IMG/VR virus record: IMGVR_UViG_3300013233_000246
Location: 29,126-93,125 of that record
Direction: 5' to 3' (one strand)
Origin: a virus
Length of the DNA: 64,000 nt
The translations under genes and the position numbers were made by a program. The number at the start of each line of letters is the position of its first letter. Position 1 is the first letter of the stretch. This document shows, piece after piece, positions 51,592 to 59,640 of the stretch. The notes below the pieces were generated by a model. That model saw only the letters and a list, made by a program, of their open reading frames with translations. It was not told the origin of the DNA and made no database searches.

Positions 51592-52383
51592 ATGAATTAT
51601 AAAAAACAATACGAATTGTTGATATCCACAAGACTTAAATTGCATCAAGAAAGAATCTACAATAAAAAACAAGGCGCATATTACGAAAAACACCACATTC
51701 TTCCCAAATGTATTGGTGGTGATAATAGCCCAACCAATTTATTATTACTAACTTCTCGTGAACATTTTATTGCACATTTGTTGTTGTGGAAAATACATGG
51801 TGGTAAATTATTCTATGCTATTTGGCTAATGATGCAACGCAACACCTCCTGTTGTAAAGATGTAACGATAACCAGTAGAAGATTTGCATATCTCCGCGAG
51901 GAACAAAAAAGATTGAATCGTAAAACTGGTAAAGATCATTGGAATTATGGAAAGCATCATACTATTAAATCTAAGCAAAAAATGCGTGAAGCTAAACTTG
52001 GAAAACCCAGTTCAAGAAAAGGCATAAGGTTAACAGAAAAAACGAAGGAAAAAATAAGAATAGCAAATGTAAATAAGAAGTTATCTGCTGCTCATAAGCA
52101 AAATATTTCAAATGCACTCAGGGTAAGTAAGCATCCAATGATGACAAATACGCAGCCATTTCAACATATGAAAGTAAAATCAAATAAAAATCTCCAAATG
52201 AAATGGATGAATGCCATGGAAATATACGATGTGTGGATAAATAACAATAAGCCAGGATATGTTAATATGCAAAAAATAACTAAAATATCTTCACTCAGAG
52301 CCATGATAAAGTGGTTTGATAAGTGGGGCAATCCTTCAAAAAATGATACGTGGATAGACTGGCGCAAAAATCACACACAATAA
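51592..52383 (+). CDS. HNH homing endonuclease with NUMOD3-type repeats
   Basis: 263 residues. N-terminal HNH Y-E-K-H-H-I-L-P-K-C-I-G-G-D-N ... L-L-T-S-R-E-H-F-I-A-H; then H-T-I-K-S-K-Q-K-M-R-E-A and T-E-K-T-K-E-K-I-R NUMOD3-like repeats and a basic tail. Paralogue of the 43512 gene with an extended DNA-binding part. Confidence 0.86.
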   Translation: MNYKKQYELLISTRLKLHQERIYNKKQGAYYEKHHILPKCIGGDNSPTNLLLLTSREHFIAHLLLWKIHGGKLFYAIWLMMQRNTSCCKDVTITSRRFAYLREEQKRLNRKTGKDHWNYGKHHTIKSKQKMREAKLGKPSSRKGIRLTEKTKEKIRIANVNKKLSAAHKQNISNALRVSKHPMMTNTQPFQHMKVKSNKNLQMKWMNAMEIYDVWINNNKPGYVNMQKITKISSLRAMIKWFDKWGNPSKNDTWIDWRKNHTQ

Positions 52384-52397
52384 GGAGAAAAAATGAA

Positions 52398-53432
52398 ATG
52401 AAAAGGAAAGCATTAATTTGTGGTATAAATTATCCAGGAACATCATACCCACTTAAAGGTTGTGTTAATGATGTAAATCTTATTGCAGATATGTTAACAA
52501 ATAATTTTGGATTTACTGATGCAAAAAATCGTAGGATGTTGACTGACGCTTCTGCAACAGCCGCTGCCATAAGAGAAAGACTTGAATGGTTGGTGGCAGA
52601 TGCACAACCTGGTGATATTCTTTGGTTTTCTTATTCTGGTCATGGTTCACAATTAATAAATCAAAAATATGATGATGCTGACTTTGAACCAGACAATAAA
52701 GATGAGATAATTTGTCCAATTGATTTGAATTGGCGAGATAAAATTATTCGCGATGATGAACTAAAAAGAATTTTTGACAAGGTCCCCAATGGCGTTAATC
52801 TTACAGTTTTGTTGGATTGTTGTAATTCTGGATCTGGTCTTGATCAACTTAACCAATATCAATCACTAGGACTGGGCGAAACCCGCGCATTAAAACAACC
52901 GAATTCAATAGTAGAAGGTTCGCGATGGTTGCCTATGCCAGATGATATTGCTAATCGTGGTAGAGGATTAGATTTGTCAATCCGTCCACGTTCAGTACAA
53001 TCAAGAAATGTTAATAATACTGGATTGTTGATTAGTGGTTGCCAAGCGCAACAGACCAGTGCCGACGCATGGATTGGCGGAAAATATATGGGGGCTGCTA
53101 CATATCATCTTGTTGACGCGCTTAAAAATTCTAACTATGATATGAGTTATAAAGATTTAATTGATACTATGAATAAATCTATGGTAACAAAAGGATTTTC
53201 ACAACGACCACAACTCGATGGTTCTGCTGATTTATTCCAAGCAAAATTCCTTGAACCGCTTCTTATTGGTACTGGATTGGAAGAACCAGTTACGGCACCA
53301 GTTGTAGTACCACCTGATGTTGAACTTACTTCTGAAGTTAAAGAACCAGAACCTAAAAAGAATTGGATGAAGATAGCAGCCATCACAGCAGGTTCAATAG
53401 CTATTGGTGTAGTCATATTCCTTTCTTTATAA
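52398..53432 (+). CDS. Metacaspase (peptidase C14-like) with C-terminal membrane anchor
   Basis: 344 residues. Type I metacaspase core: A-L-I-C-G-I-N-Y ... L-K-G-C-V-N-D-V, catalytic His in F-S-Y-S-G-H82-G-S-Q, catalytic Cys in L-L-D-C-C142-N-S-G-S-G, an acidic D-E-I-I-C-P-I-D loop and I-I-R-D-D-E-L as in Ca-dependent metacaspases. The N-terminus has no signal peptide; residues ~322-344 are hydrophobic after K-K-N-W-M-K, a tail anchor. The start is the second of two overlapping ATGs; the first (52393) opens only ATG-AAA-TGA. Follows the HNH gene by 14 bp. Confidence 0.88.
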   Translation: MKRKALICGINYPGTSYPLKGCVNDVNLIADMLTNNFGFTDAKNRRMLTDASATAAAIRERLEWLVADAQPGDILWFSYSGHGSQLINQKYDDADFEPDNKDEIICPIDLNWRDKIIRDDELKRIFDKVPNGVNLTVLLDCCNSGSGLDQLNQYQSLGLGETRALKQPNSIVEGSRWLPMPDDIANRGRGLDLSIRPRSVQSRNVNNTGLLISGCQAQQTSADAWIGGKYMGAATYHLVDALKNSNYDMSYKDLIDTMNKSMVTKGFSQRPQLDGSADLFQAKFLEPLLIGTGLEEPVTAPVVVPPDVELTSEVKEPEPKKNWMKIAAITAGSIAIGVVIFLSL

Positions 53433-53440
53433 GAAATAAT

Positions 53441-53511
53441 TGGTGTATGGGGTAATGGTAGCCCACGATCTTCTGACGTTCGTAACCTTGGTTCGATTCC
53501 AAGTACACCAG
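53441..53511 (+). tRNA. tRNA-Gln(CUG), no CCA
   Basis: TGGTGTA/TACACCA, U1-A72 and G discriminator as for Gln, anticodon loop TTCTGAC, one T-T mismatch in the anticodon stem; followed by CTA. Confidence 0.75.
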
Positions 53512-53530
53512 CTAATTCATATATACACAT

Positions 53531-53791
53531 ATGGATATGGTTATTGTTGGTTGGATTGGTTCGATTCTTCTGGCATTTTCTGCGCTTCCCCAAGCGATAA
53601 AATGTCATCGTGAAGGTCATGCCCATGGATTGTCCATACTTTTTATAGCCATGTGGTTCTTTGGTGAAGTGTTTACTTTGATGTACATTTTTCCAGAAGC
53701 ACAGTATCCCCTCATCGCAAACTATACCGCCAACATAATTATAATCAGTGTTATCATTTGGTATAAGTTTTTTCCTACTAAAACCCCCTAA
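53531..53791 (+). CDS. PQ-loop (SemiSWEET-like) membrane protein
   Basis: 86 residues, three membrane helices. G-W-I-G-S-I-L-L-A-F-S-A-L-P-Q matches the PQ-loop motif of SemiSWEET-type small transporters, and the half-protein length fits a homodimer. Substrate unknown. Confidence 0.75.
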   Translation: MDMVIVGWIGSILLAFSALPQAIKCHREGHAHGLSILFIAMWFFGEVFTLMYIFPEAQYPLIANYTANIIIISVIIWYKFFPTKTP

Positions 53792-53833
53792 TTTTACCCC
53801 TTTTACAGCTTTTGATGAACTTTTGATATCAGG

Positions 53834-53862
53834 TTGACATATCGTATTAGTTATGTTAATAT
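53834..53862 (+). promoter_or_regulatory. Sigma70-like promoter
   Basis: TTGACA, 17-bp spacer, TAATAT (weak -10). A T4-type late promoter TATAAATA is at 53904-53911. Confidence 0.6.
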
Positions 53863-53903
53863 ACTTAAACCATGGCAATATATGTGCCTTTTTGTTGTGT
53901 ACT

Positions 53904-53911
53904 TATAAATA
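53904..53911 (+). promoter_or_regulatory. T4-type late promoter (TATAAATA)
   Basis: 28 bp before the small gene at 53939. Confidence 0.6.
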
Positions 53912-53938
53912 TCTTAATGGTAACTATATAGGAACATT

Positions 53939-54040
53939 ATGAAAAGCACAAAATATAAAAAGGGTTATAAAACCGAAGGTGGATTGGAAGTAATATGCCC
54001 CATTTACACAAATAATAAAATAACACACTTTCACATATGA
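53939..54040 (+). CDS. Tiny protein coupled to the GMP-reductase fragment
   Basis: 33 residues after AGGAAC; its stop overlaps the next start (ATGA). Could be a leader peptide or remnant. Not recognised. Confidence 0.4.
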   Translation: MKSTKYKKGYKTEGGLEVICPIYTNNKITHFHI

Positions 54041-54291
54041 AATTTTATGGCATGAGTTCTAAACAAGCCATGGCAAAATGTGCAGGCGGTGTTGCAGAAT
54101 ATCGTGCAAGCGAAGGAAAAGAAGTATTGGTACCATATCGTGGCAATGTTAGTGACACCATACGCGAAGTTTTGGGTGGTATCAGAAGCGCCTGCACCTA
54201 CACTGGTAGTAAGACGTTAAAAGAATTGCCAAAACGTACTACGTTTGTTAAAGTTCATCGCACACATAATACTGTTTTCGGTGACAAATGA
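54037..54291 (+). CDS. C-terminal fragment of GMP reductase/IMPDH-type enzyme
   Basis: 84 residues matching the end of GMP reductase: [10 protein letters not shown] ... [12 protein letters not shown] ... V-P-Y-R-G-N-V ... [14 protein letters not shown]. The ~260-residue barrel with the catalytic Cys is absent, so it cannot be an active enzyme alone. It may be an acquired host-gene fragment or a partner that binds nucleotide. Start and stop overlap neighbours, so it is translated as part of a coupled set. Confidence 0.75.
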   Translation: MKFYGMSSKQAMAKCAGGVAEYRASEGKEVLVPYRGNVSDTIREVLGGIRSACTYTGSKTLKELPKRTTFVKVHRTHNTVFGDK

Positions 54292-54782
54292 AGTTAGTAA
54301 AGCAAAAACGAGATGCTTGTGTACCAACATCAATTTTTATGTTGAATGACAATAAAGATTTTCGTAAGATAAAGAATATGTGCAAGAAAAGATTTGGTTA
54401 CAGCCATTCAAGAGGAAATGGATGTTTCACAAAAGAAGATGCTATGTTGACATTGTTGAACCAATTGGGAATGCAAGCATCTTCTATTGACGAAGGTATT
54501 ACCTATAGAACTTTTTGTGAATTGTCTGGGTATTCACGTGGGTTAATTATGATACAACATAAGGAAAGTAGTGTAGGACACTGTGTTGCATGGAATGGCT
54601 ATAAGGCATTCGATCCTATATTGGATAATCCAATATCCGATGCTCACGTATTTAAGATTTATGGGGATGATATTATATGTTCTTTTTATAAAGTAAAGAC
54701 ATCATTGTGTATAAGATTGATGAACATTATAAGAAAACCATTTTTTGAATTGAGGTATAATTGTGCAAAAATTATTGGATGA
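54288..54782 (+). CDS. C39/papain-like cysteine protease fold protein
   Basis: 164 residues. K-Q-K-R-D-A-C11-V-P-T-S-I-F and later V-G-H98-C-V-A-W-N-G ... A-F-D109-P-I form a Cys-His-Asp triad arrangement of the peptidase C39-like family. No signal or membrane segment. Coupled to the fragment upstream and to the next gene. Substrate unknown. Confidence 0.68.
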   Translation: MKLVKQKRDACVPTSIFMLNDNKDFRKIKNMCKKRFGYSHSRGNGCFTKEDAMLTLLNQLGMQASSIDEGITYRTFCELSGYSRGLIMIQHKESSVGHCVAWNGYKAFDPILDNPISDAHVFKIYGDDIICSFYKVKTSLCIRLMNIIRKPFFELRYNCAKIIG

Positions 54783-54999
54783 TACAGAACTTACATTTGG
54801 TAAGTATAAAGGTGAAACTCCAAATGAGATAGCGGAAGAAGATCCACAATATTTAATGTGGATGTATGATACGTTAAACACTAAATTTTGTACTAAAAAG
54901 CTTCGTGATCAATGCGAAGATTGTTCCCTTGAAAGTTGGGAAGCCGACAAAGAGGCGGATGAATTTCATGGATTTGATGGATTTGATGGTTTGAGTTAA
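54763..54999 (+). CDS. Small protein with exonuclease-associated-like motif
   Basis: 78 residues from GTG 54763, overlapping the previous gene. L-T-F-G-K-Y-K-G-E-T-P-N-E-I-A-E-E-D-P-Q-Y-L-M-W matches short phage/bacterial proteins of the DUF3820 type, often near exonuclease-like genes. The first ~25 and last 20 residues are less regular; the C-terminus repeats F-D-G. Confidence 0.55.
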   Translation: MQKLLDDTELTFGKYKGETPNEIAEEDPQYLMWMYDTLNTKFCTKKLRDQCEDCSLESWEADKEADEFHGFDGFDGLS

Positions 55000-55001
55000 A
55001 T

Positions 55002-55919
55002 ATGGGTAGTTGGAATCATACATGTGCGGTAACGTATTTGCCAATTGTTGTAGGCGAAGAAGTCGAAGTTATTATGCTTCAGGATGTTAATACTATTGCA
55101 GGTTCATCACTATGCTATCCGTATGCATATCATGTACCATTGCCAGTAATATTTCATGGAAATTATAATGACTATGGTGCAGTGGAAGATTGTGAAGGCA
55201 TTGCATTGGATATAGTTGTTGGGAGTATTCGTGATAAGCTTTATGAAATGGAAGTAGGTGAAAATGAATATCATGATATTGCCGTAAAGAAGGAAGGCTT
55301 TGATGTTAACGCTATGTTTGAAGCAGATCACGAAGACCGATTGAATATTGTGAATATTTACCGTGGATACGAAAACGAAAAAGATAAAACAAGACTAAAG
55401 CATATCGTAGTAAAAAAGAAAGTTTACGATACAGTTATTTCTGAAATGACAATTTATAATTGGGATGGTGAAGCAGGCAAATCGTCCGAAGTAGGTATGG
55501 ATTTTTTATTAGATGGAAAAGAAAAAATAACTTCCGATATTGATAGAATTATTTCGTTGGATGATGATTCTTTTGAAAAATTATCTTGGATGATGAGAGA
55601 TTCTATAGGTAGAGATACTTTAGCAGGACAATTTTTACAGCCATCTGGCGAGTACCGTGGCAGCGACAATCCAATACGAATTATGGAAGTGTTGATGGAA
55701 CTTAGGGAAAACAAAGATGAAAAGTACGACGGTGTTTTAGAAAATGCGTTACGGTTTGGTATGTTCAGACATTTTATGATGAAATCAAGAAGATCTTGGG
55801 TAATACCGTCGGGTCTTGGTCCACAAGATGAAGATACATTTGCACAACGATTGTGTGCAAAATTAACTTTAGAATCTGCCGAAATTATTGATAAGAGGTG
55901 GGACGAATACGAGGATTGA
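55002..55919 (+). CDS. Conserved-looking phage protein, unknown
   Basis: 305 residues starting M-G-S-W-N-H-T-C-A-V-T-Y-L-P-I. Mixed alpha/beta, acidic. The N-terminal C-A-V-T-x-L-P-I is common in large phage genomes, but no function is known to me. Confidence 0.6.
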   Translation: MGSWNHTCAVTYLPIVVGEEVEVIMLQDVNTIAGSSLCYPYAYHVPLPVIFHGNYNDYGAVEDCEGIALDIVVGSIRDKLYEMEVGENEYHDIAVKKEGFDVNAMFEADHEDRLNIVNIYRGYENEKDKTRLKHIVVKKKVYDTVISEMTIYNWDGEAGKSSEVGMDFLLDGKEKITSDIDRIISLDDDSFEKLSWMMRDSIGRDTLAGQFLQPSGEYRGSDNPIRIMEVLMELRENKDEKYDGVLENALRFGMFRHFMMKSRRSWVIPSGLGPQDEDTFAQRLCAKLTLESAEIIDKRWDEYED

Positions 55920-55923
55920 TACA

Positions 55924-56343
55924 ATGTGGCACACTGGTTACGGTTATATTAAATATGATCCATATCGTGGCAGTATGAAAAAGCGTACAAGCTGGTGGGC
56001 AGTTGTAGAAATTGACTGTGAGATTACGCGCTACTTCCGATGGTGGGTTAAGAAAGAATTTTGGATAGATTTAAAGCAACCTTCTTGGGATGCACACATC
56101 TCTATTATTCGTGGTGAAAGACCTCCAGAAGATTTGCAACACCTTTGGAAGAAGTATGATGGTCAAAGGGTTGAATTTAAATATAAGCATCACGTAAGAC
56201 AATCTGGTGATACTACTGGTAGTGATCGTCCAGACTACTACTGGTTTGTTGAAGTTGACTGTCCATTGTTGAAACAGATTCGTGATGAGTTTGGTTTTCC
56301 ATCTGATTGGAAGCAGCATATAACAATCGGTAGAACATATTGA
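55924..56343 (+). CDS. 2H phosphoesterase-like protein
   Basis: 139 residues; the start is ATG 55924. Two 2H motifs: H58-I-S60 and H132-I-T134 (spacing 74, close to the 69 of T4 Acb1). Aromatic-rich centre. Could cut cyclic nucleotides or RNA 2',3'-ends. Second 2H protein of the window. Confidence 0.65.
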   Translation: MWHTGYGYIKYDPYRGSMKKRTSWWAVVEIDCEITRYFRWWVKKEFWIDLKQPSWDAHISIIRGERPPEDLQHLWKKYDGQRVEFKYKHHVRQSGDTTGSDRPDYYWFVEVDCPLLKQIRDEFGFPSDWKQHITIGRTY

Positions 56344-56344
56344 T

Positions 56345-56600
56345 ATTATGATACAAAATATGAAAAGAAAGATCTTGATTTAGTTTATTGGTTGTATTAC
56401 AATAAATTATGCGATGGTGACGGTACATTAATCCTACTAATGTATTCGTGACGCATAAGAAGTCGTAGGACACATAGGTGAGGGGGGAACCCGTAGAACC
56501 GATAATCGTGGGCGTTGTTTCCTGATGCAACTGAAAATAGAAAGGTCATATTGGGGTGGTTAGAGATCGGTAGGCTGTGCCCAATTAAACAGCCAACCAT
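56345..56600 (+). ncRNA. Non-coding region with stem-loops
   Basis: TTATGCG/CGCATAA (56407-56458) enclosing TACATTA/TAATGTA, then TGGTT/AACCA enclosing GGCTGT/ACAGCC. No open frame; possible small RNA. Not matched to a family. Confidence 0.35.
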
Positions 56601-56658
56601 TTAATTGTTATGAATAGATATCCTAAAAGTCGGTGAAGAAGTTGAAATTATTATTCCT

Positions 56659-56796
56659 ATGGCACCAAGCCTAAAAGGTGATAATATTGGGGTTGTCATA
56701 AAGCGCGATGGTGAATACATTTATATTAAATTGAATAAATCGGGTGTAGTTGTTGAAAACTATCCCTGTGAACTGAACAGTACGGAATTAAGTTGA
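56659..56796 (+). CDS. Short KOW-like protein, possibly truncated
   Basis: 45 residues from ATG 56659. The frame extends upstream (V-G-E-E-V-E-I-I-I-P) without a start codon, so the gene looks 5'-damaged. N-I-G-V-V-I-K-R-D-G-E-Y-I-Y-I-K resembles the KOW-like protein at 33195. Confidence 0.45.
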   Translation: MAPSLKGDNIGVVIKRDGEYIYIKLNKSGVVVENYPCELNSTELS

Positions 56797-56955
56797 CAAA
56801 TTTTCGTGGAGGAACAAGCCTGCTGTGCTTGGTAAAGCCCCTTTAAGGCATAGGATGAAACCAGTACAAACTGATTAGGCTGGCGGAGGTCTACGACCTA
56901 TGAAGCGGAAAGAAGTTATAAGTAATCAGTTGCTTATAACTTGAACTTAGTTCTT
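56797..56955 (+). ncRNA. Structured non-coding region before tRNA-Gln
   Basis: Hairpins AGGTC/GACCT, CAGT/ACTG and AGTTATAAG/CTTATAACT (56914-56941). No gene. May be another small RNA of the tRNA array. Confidence 0.35.
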
Positions 56956-56965
56956 AATAAACAAA

Positions 56966-57039
56966 TGGGGTGTAGCCAAGAGGTCTAAGGCAACGGATTT
57001 TGATTCCGTCATTCGGTGGTTCGAATCCACCCTCCCCAG
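56966..57039 (+). tRNA. tRNA-Gln(UUG), no full CCA
   Basis: TGGGGTG/CTCCCCA with G discriminator, anticodon ACGGA-TTTTGAT-TCCGT, T-arm GTGG-TTCGAAT-CCAC. Confidence 0.85.
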
Positions 57040-57100
57040 CAAGGATTTGTACTTTAATGTATGTCACATAAATACAGGTACCAACAGTGCGGAATAATTT

Positions 57101-57823
57101 ATGTGTAAAATTGATTGGAATGATAAAGAAAAAATTGAGATGGCAGTAAAAACATCTTATAGTTATGCAGAAACATTGAGATTTCTTGGTATTTCACATA
57201 GGGGCGGTAACAATAAAACATTAAAGAAATATATCAAAAAATTTAATATTTCAATAACACATTTCAATCCAAATTATTATAAAATATCCCACATGGGGGA
57301 AGATTCCACTATTCCACTGTATGAAATTTTGGATGGGAAGCATCCACAGTATCAAACTACTAAATTAAAATCCCGACTATTGAAAGAGGGATTAGTTGAA
57401 AATATATGCGACGAATGTGGACAGTGTGATACGTGGAATGATAAACCATTGGTTATACAACTTGACCATATTGATGGTAATAGTATGAATCACAAAAAGG
57501 ATAACTTGCAGATGCTATGCCCAAATTGTCATACACAAACTACTACGTATGCTGGAAGGAAAAACCAAACCAAGGTTAAAAAATATAAGGATAGGGATGA
57601 TTATATGGCAACAAGAAAGGAAAATTATATCATTTCGCAGCAAAAGTATGTGCATGACGTATTGACATCTGGTATTAATTTTGATAGTATTGGTTGGGTA
57701 GCAAAAGTTGCACAAATTATAAATCAAAAACCACAAAAGGTTGGAAATTGGATGAACACCATGATGCCAGAATTTTATAAAAATTGTTATAAGAGGAAAT
57801 ATATATGCAAGCACCACTTATAA
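57101..57823 (+). CDS. HNH homing endonuclease
   Basis: 240 residues. N-terminal helix-turn-helix-like part (S-Y-A-E-T-L-R-F-L-G-I), HNH core C-D-E-C ... I-Q-L-D-H-I-D-G-N-S ... L-C-P-N-C-H-T-Q-T. Intact relative of the broken gene at 37842. Its end overlaps the next gene by 19 bp. CATAAATAC lies upstream. Confidence 0.85.
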   Translation: MCKIDWNDKEKIEMAVKTSYSYAETLRFLGISHRGGNNKTLKKYIKKFNISITHFNPNYYKISHMGEDSTIPLYEILDGKHPQYQTTKLKSRLLKEGLVENICDECGQCDTWNDKPLVIQLDHIDGNSMNHKKDNLQMLCPNCHTQTTTYAGRKNQTKVKKYKDRDDYMATRKENYIISQQKYVHDVLTSGINFDSIGWVAKVAQIINQKPQKVGNWMNTMMPEFYKNCYKRKYICKHHL

Positions 57824-58083
57824 TTGAAGATGTTATTTTGGGAACACCTCAGAAGACAGCTAGAGTTGAAGAAAATTTAGCATTCTTCGCACCGAGCTGT
57901 TTGAATGACTTGTACAATTGTGGTAATGAAGAATTGCATGAAGCTTTGCAGTTAGAACATGAAACAGTAACATCAATCCAACGCCTGCACGCAGTATTGC
58001 CATATGTTGCAATATATTATGATTTAGACAAGACAGATCTGTTGAAGTCTTGGGTTGACAACCATGGAATATACGTATTATGA
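57805..58083 (+). CDS. Hypothetical protein
   Basis: 92 residues, GAGGAAAT ribosome site inside the endonuclease gene. Helical. Stop overlaps the next start. Confidence 0.55.
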   Translation: MQAPLIIEDVILGTPQKTARVEENLAFFAPSCLNDLYNCGNEELHEALQLEHETVTSIQRLHAVLPYVAIYYDLDKTDLLKSWVDNHGIYVL

Positions 58084-58397
58084 CAATTGAAGAAGAATTT
58101 ACAAAATGGTTTGATGAACAAATCGAAAATGGCTTGGTTGATTTCAAATTGGATGTCCGTAGTGCGCTTGAAGGTTCAACTAAAGAAGAAGTAATGGCGG
58201 AAATCCTTGAATGTGAAAGATTGATTACTGCTGGTGAAGTGGAAGAATTTCTACCAGAACCAGACTTAGAGTGCCATCAAGGTGCACAGTATATTATTGG
58301 TTCATGTCTTTTTGGTACCACAGTAGACCAAGAACATCTTGACCATCTTATGAAAATGGAAAAGCTTGGTTACACTAAAGAATACTGCGATTATTAA
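58080..58397 (+). CDS. Hypothetical acidic protein
   Basis: 105 residues, helical and acidic, translationally coupled to the previous gene (ATGA). No motif. Confidence 0.55.
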   Translation: MTIEEEFTKWFDEQIENGLVDFKLDVRSALEGSTKEEVMAEILECERLITAGEVEEFLPEPDLECHQGAQYIIGSCLFGTTVDQEHLDHLMKMEKLGYTKEYCDY

Positions 58398-58403
58398 AAC
58401 ATG

Positions 58404-58479
58404 GGGCCTCTAGCTAATCAGGTAATAGCACACCGCTCATAACGGTGAGGACGGGGTTCGAGTCCCTGGAGGCCCACCA
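58404..58479 (+). tRNA. tRNA-Met/Ile2(CAU)
   Basis: GGGCCTC/GAGGCCC, anticodon CACCG-CTCATAA-CGGTG, T-arm CGGGG-TTCGAGT-CCCTG, CCA. Confidence 0.88.
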
Positions 58480-58530
58480 AATAATTCCCAAATTGGGTAC
58501 GATAACATAGAGATAATATAGAGGTGCAAT

Positions 58531-58839
58531 ATGATTTTGAATTTGGGTGTACAACTTGATGCAGAAGGTTTTTTGGTTAATCGTGATGATTGGTCAAAAG
58601 AAATAATGTCTGCCATTGCAGAAGACGTTGGTATTGATTTGACTGATGAAATTGTTGATTATGTTTTTAAGGCACGTGAAATGTTTGAAGCAGACCAAAC
58701 AGTCCCACCTATTCACACATTTAGTAAAGCAACGGACGGTGATCGTAAAGGTACCCACCTTAATAAAATTTTTAATGGTGCATCGATGAAGAAAATTGCA
58801 TGTCTTGGTGAATTACCAAAACCAACAGGATGCGTGTAA
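58531..58839 (+). CDS. TusE/DsrC-family sulfur carrier
   Basis: 102 residues. The whole length follows TusE/DsrC: D-A-E-G-F-L ... D-W-S ... I-A-E-D-V-G-I-D-L-T-D-E ... V-P-P-I-H ... L-N-K-I-F ... K-I-A-C-L-G-E-L-P-K-P-T-G-C101-V. The penultimate Cys is the sulfur-transfer residue. TusE passes persulfide to MnmA, which makes s2U34 in Gln, Glu and Lys tRNAs. It follows the last tRNA, with GAGGTGC as ribosome site. Confidence 0.85.
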   Translation: MILNLGVQLDAEGFLVNRDDWSKEIMSAIAEDVGIDLTDEIVDYVFKAREMFEADQTVPPIHTFSKATDGDRKGTHLNKIFNGASMKKIACLGELPKPTGCV

Positions 58840-58859
58840 CCTATTGGTAAGCTAAAAGT

Positions 58860-58889
58860 TTGACATGATATATATTATTGTGGTATAAT
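58860..58889 (+). promoter_or_regulatory. Sigma70-type promoter
   Basis: TTGACA, 18-bp spacer, TATAAT, for the VWA gene. Confidence 0.8.
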
Positions 58890-58927
58890 TATCATGCTAA
58901 TAATAACAACAATAAGGAGAAAATCCA

Positions 58928-59629
58928 ATGTCAGAAGATCTATTCGCTGATGCTAAAGAAAAAATTAAAGCCAAAATTGAAGCAGCCAAATCGGACGGTA
59001 CAGACGAAATCGTATGTATTATTGACCGTTCTGGTTCTATGTGGAGCATTAAAGAAGATGCCGCCGGAAGTTTAAATTCGTTTGTCTCTGATCAGGCAGC
59101 AGTAGGTGACGCCAATTTAACAATTGTTGAATTTGATAACAACATTGAAACTGTTTGTGATCGAGTAAATATTAACGAAGCAAAAGAATATAAACTTGAA
59201 CCAGGGGGTTCTACGGCATTATTAGATGCTATCGGTTCCGTTGTTGCAAATAATCTCAAATATAATGCACTAGATGGTAAAACTGTCGTAGTTATTATTA
59301 CTGACGGTGGTGAAAATGCTAGTCAAGAATGGTCACGCGATGATGTATTTTCGTTGATAGAAGAACGAAAAGCCGATGGTTGGGAATTTTTATTCCTTGC
59401 TTCTAATCAAGATGCTATCACCACGGGCATGAAGTATGGTTTTGATATGGATCAAACTGTAAGCTTTGCTAATGATGCTAGAGGTATTCAAGCAGCAAAT
59501 GCTATGGCTTCTGCATATACAACGACAACCCGTGCTTATTCCAAGGGCGAAGCAATGGCTATTAAGAAACAATATGTAGATATGAATGTGTCAGACCTAT
59601 CAGATACTGGTGCCGTCGATAATAAATAA
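58928..59629 (+). CDS. von Willebrand factor A domain protein
   Basis: 233 residues. VWA fold with MIDAS motif D33-R-S35-G-S37 and downstream G-G-S-T and V-I-I-T-D-G-G; AAGGAG ribosome site. It forms a single-gene unit between a perfect promoter and a terminator. Such domains bind protein partners through a metal ion; often paired with AAA+ ATPases, and an (interrupted) AAA+ gene is at 24513. Confidence 0.82.
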   Translation: MSEDLFADAKEKIKAKIEAAKSDGTDEIVCIIDRSGSMWSIKEDAAGSLNSFVSDQAAVGDANLTIVEFDNNIETVCDRVNINEAKEYKLEPGGSTALLDAIGSVVANNLKYNALDGKTVVVIITDGGENASQEWSRDDVFSLIEERKADGWEFLFLASNQDAITTGMKYGFDMDQTVSFANDARGIQAANAMASAYTTTTRAYSKGEAMAIKKQYVDMNVSDLSDTGAVDNK

Positions 59630-59640
59630 GTAGGAGTCTA

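Noticed and set aside
56793-56815. TTGACA as a promoter
   Set aside because: No acceptable -10 at 15-19 bp.
35809-58479. Suppressor tRNA to explain the in-frame stops
   Set aside because: No CUA, UUA or UCA anticodon could be placed; the UAG anticodon at 44433 reads Leu codons, not stops.
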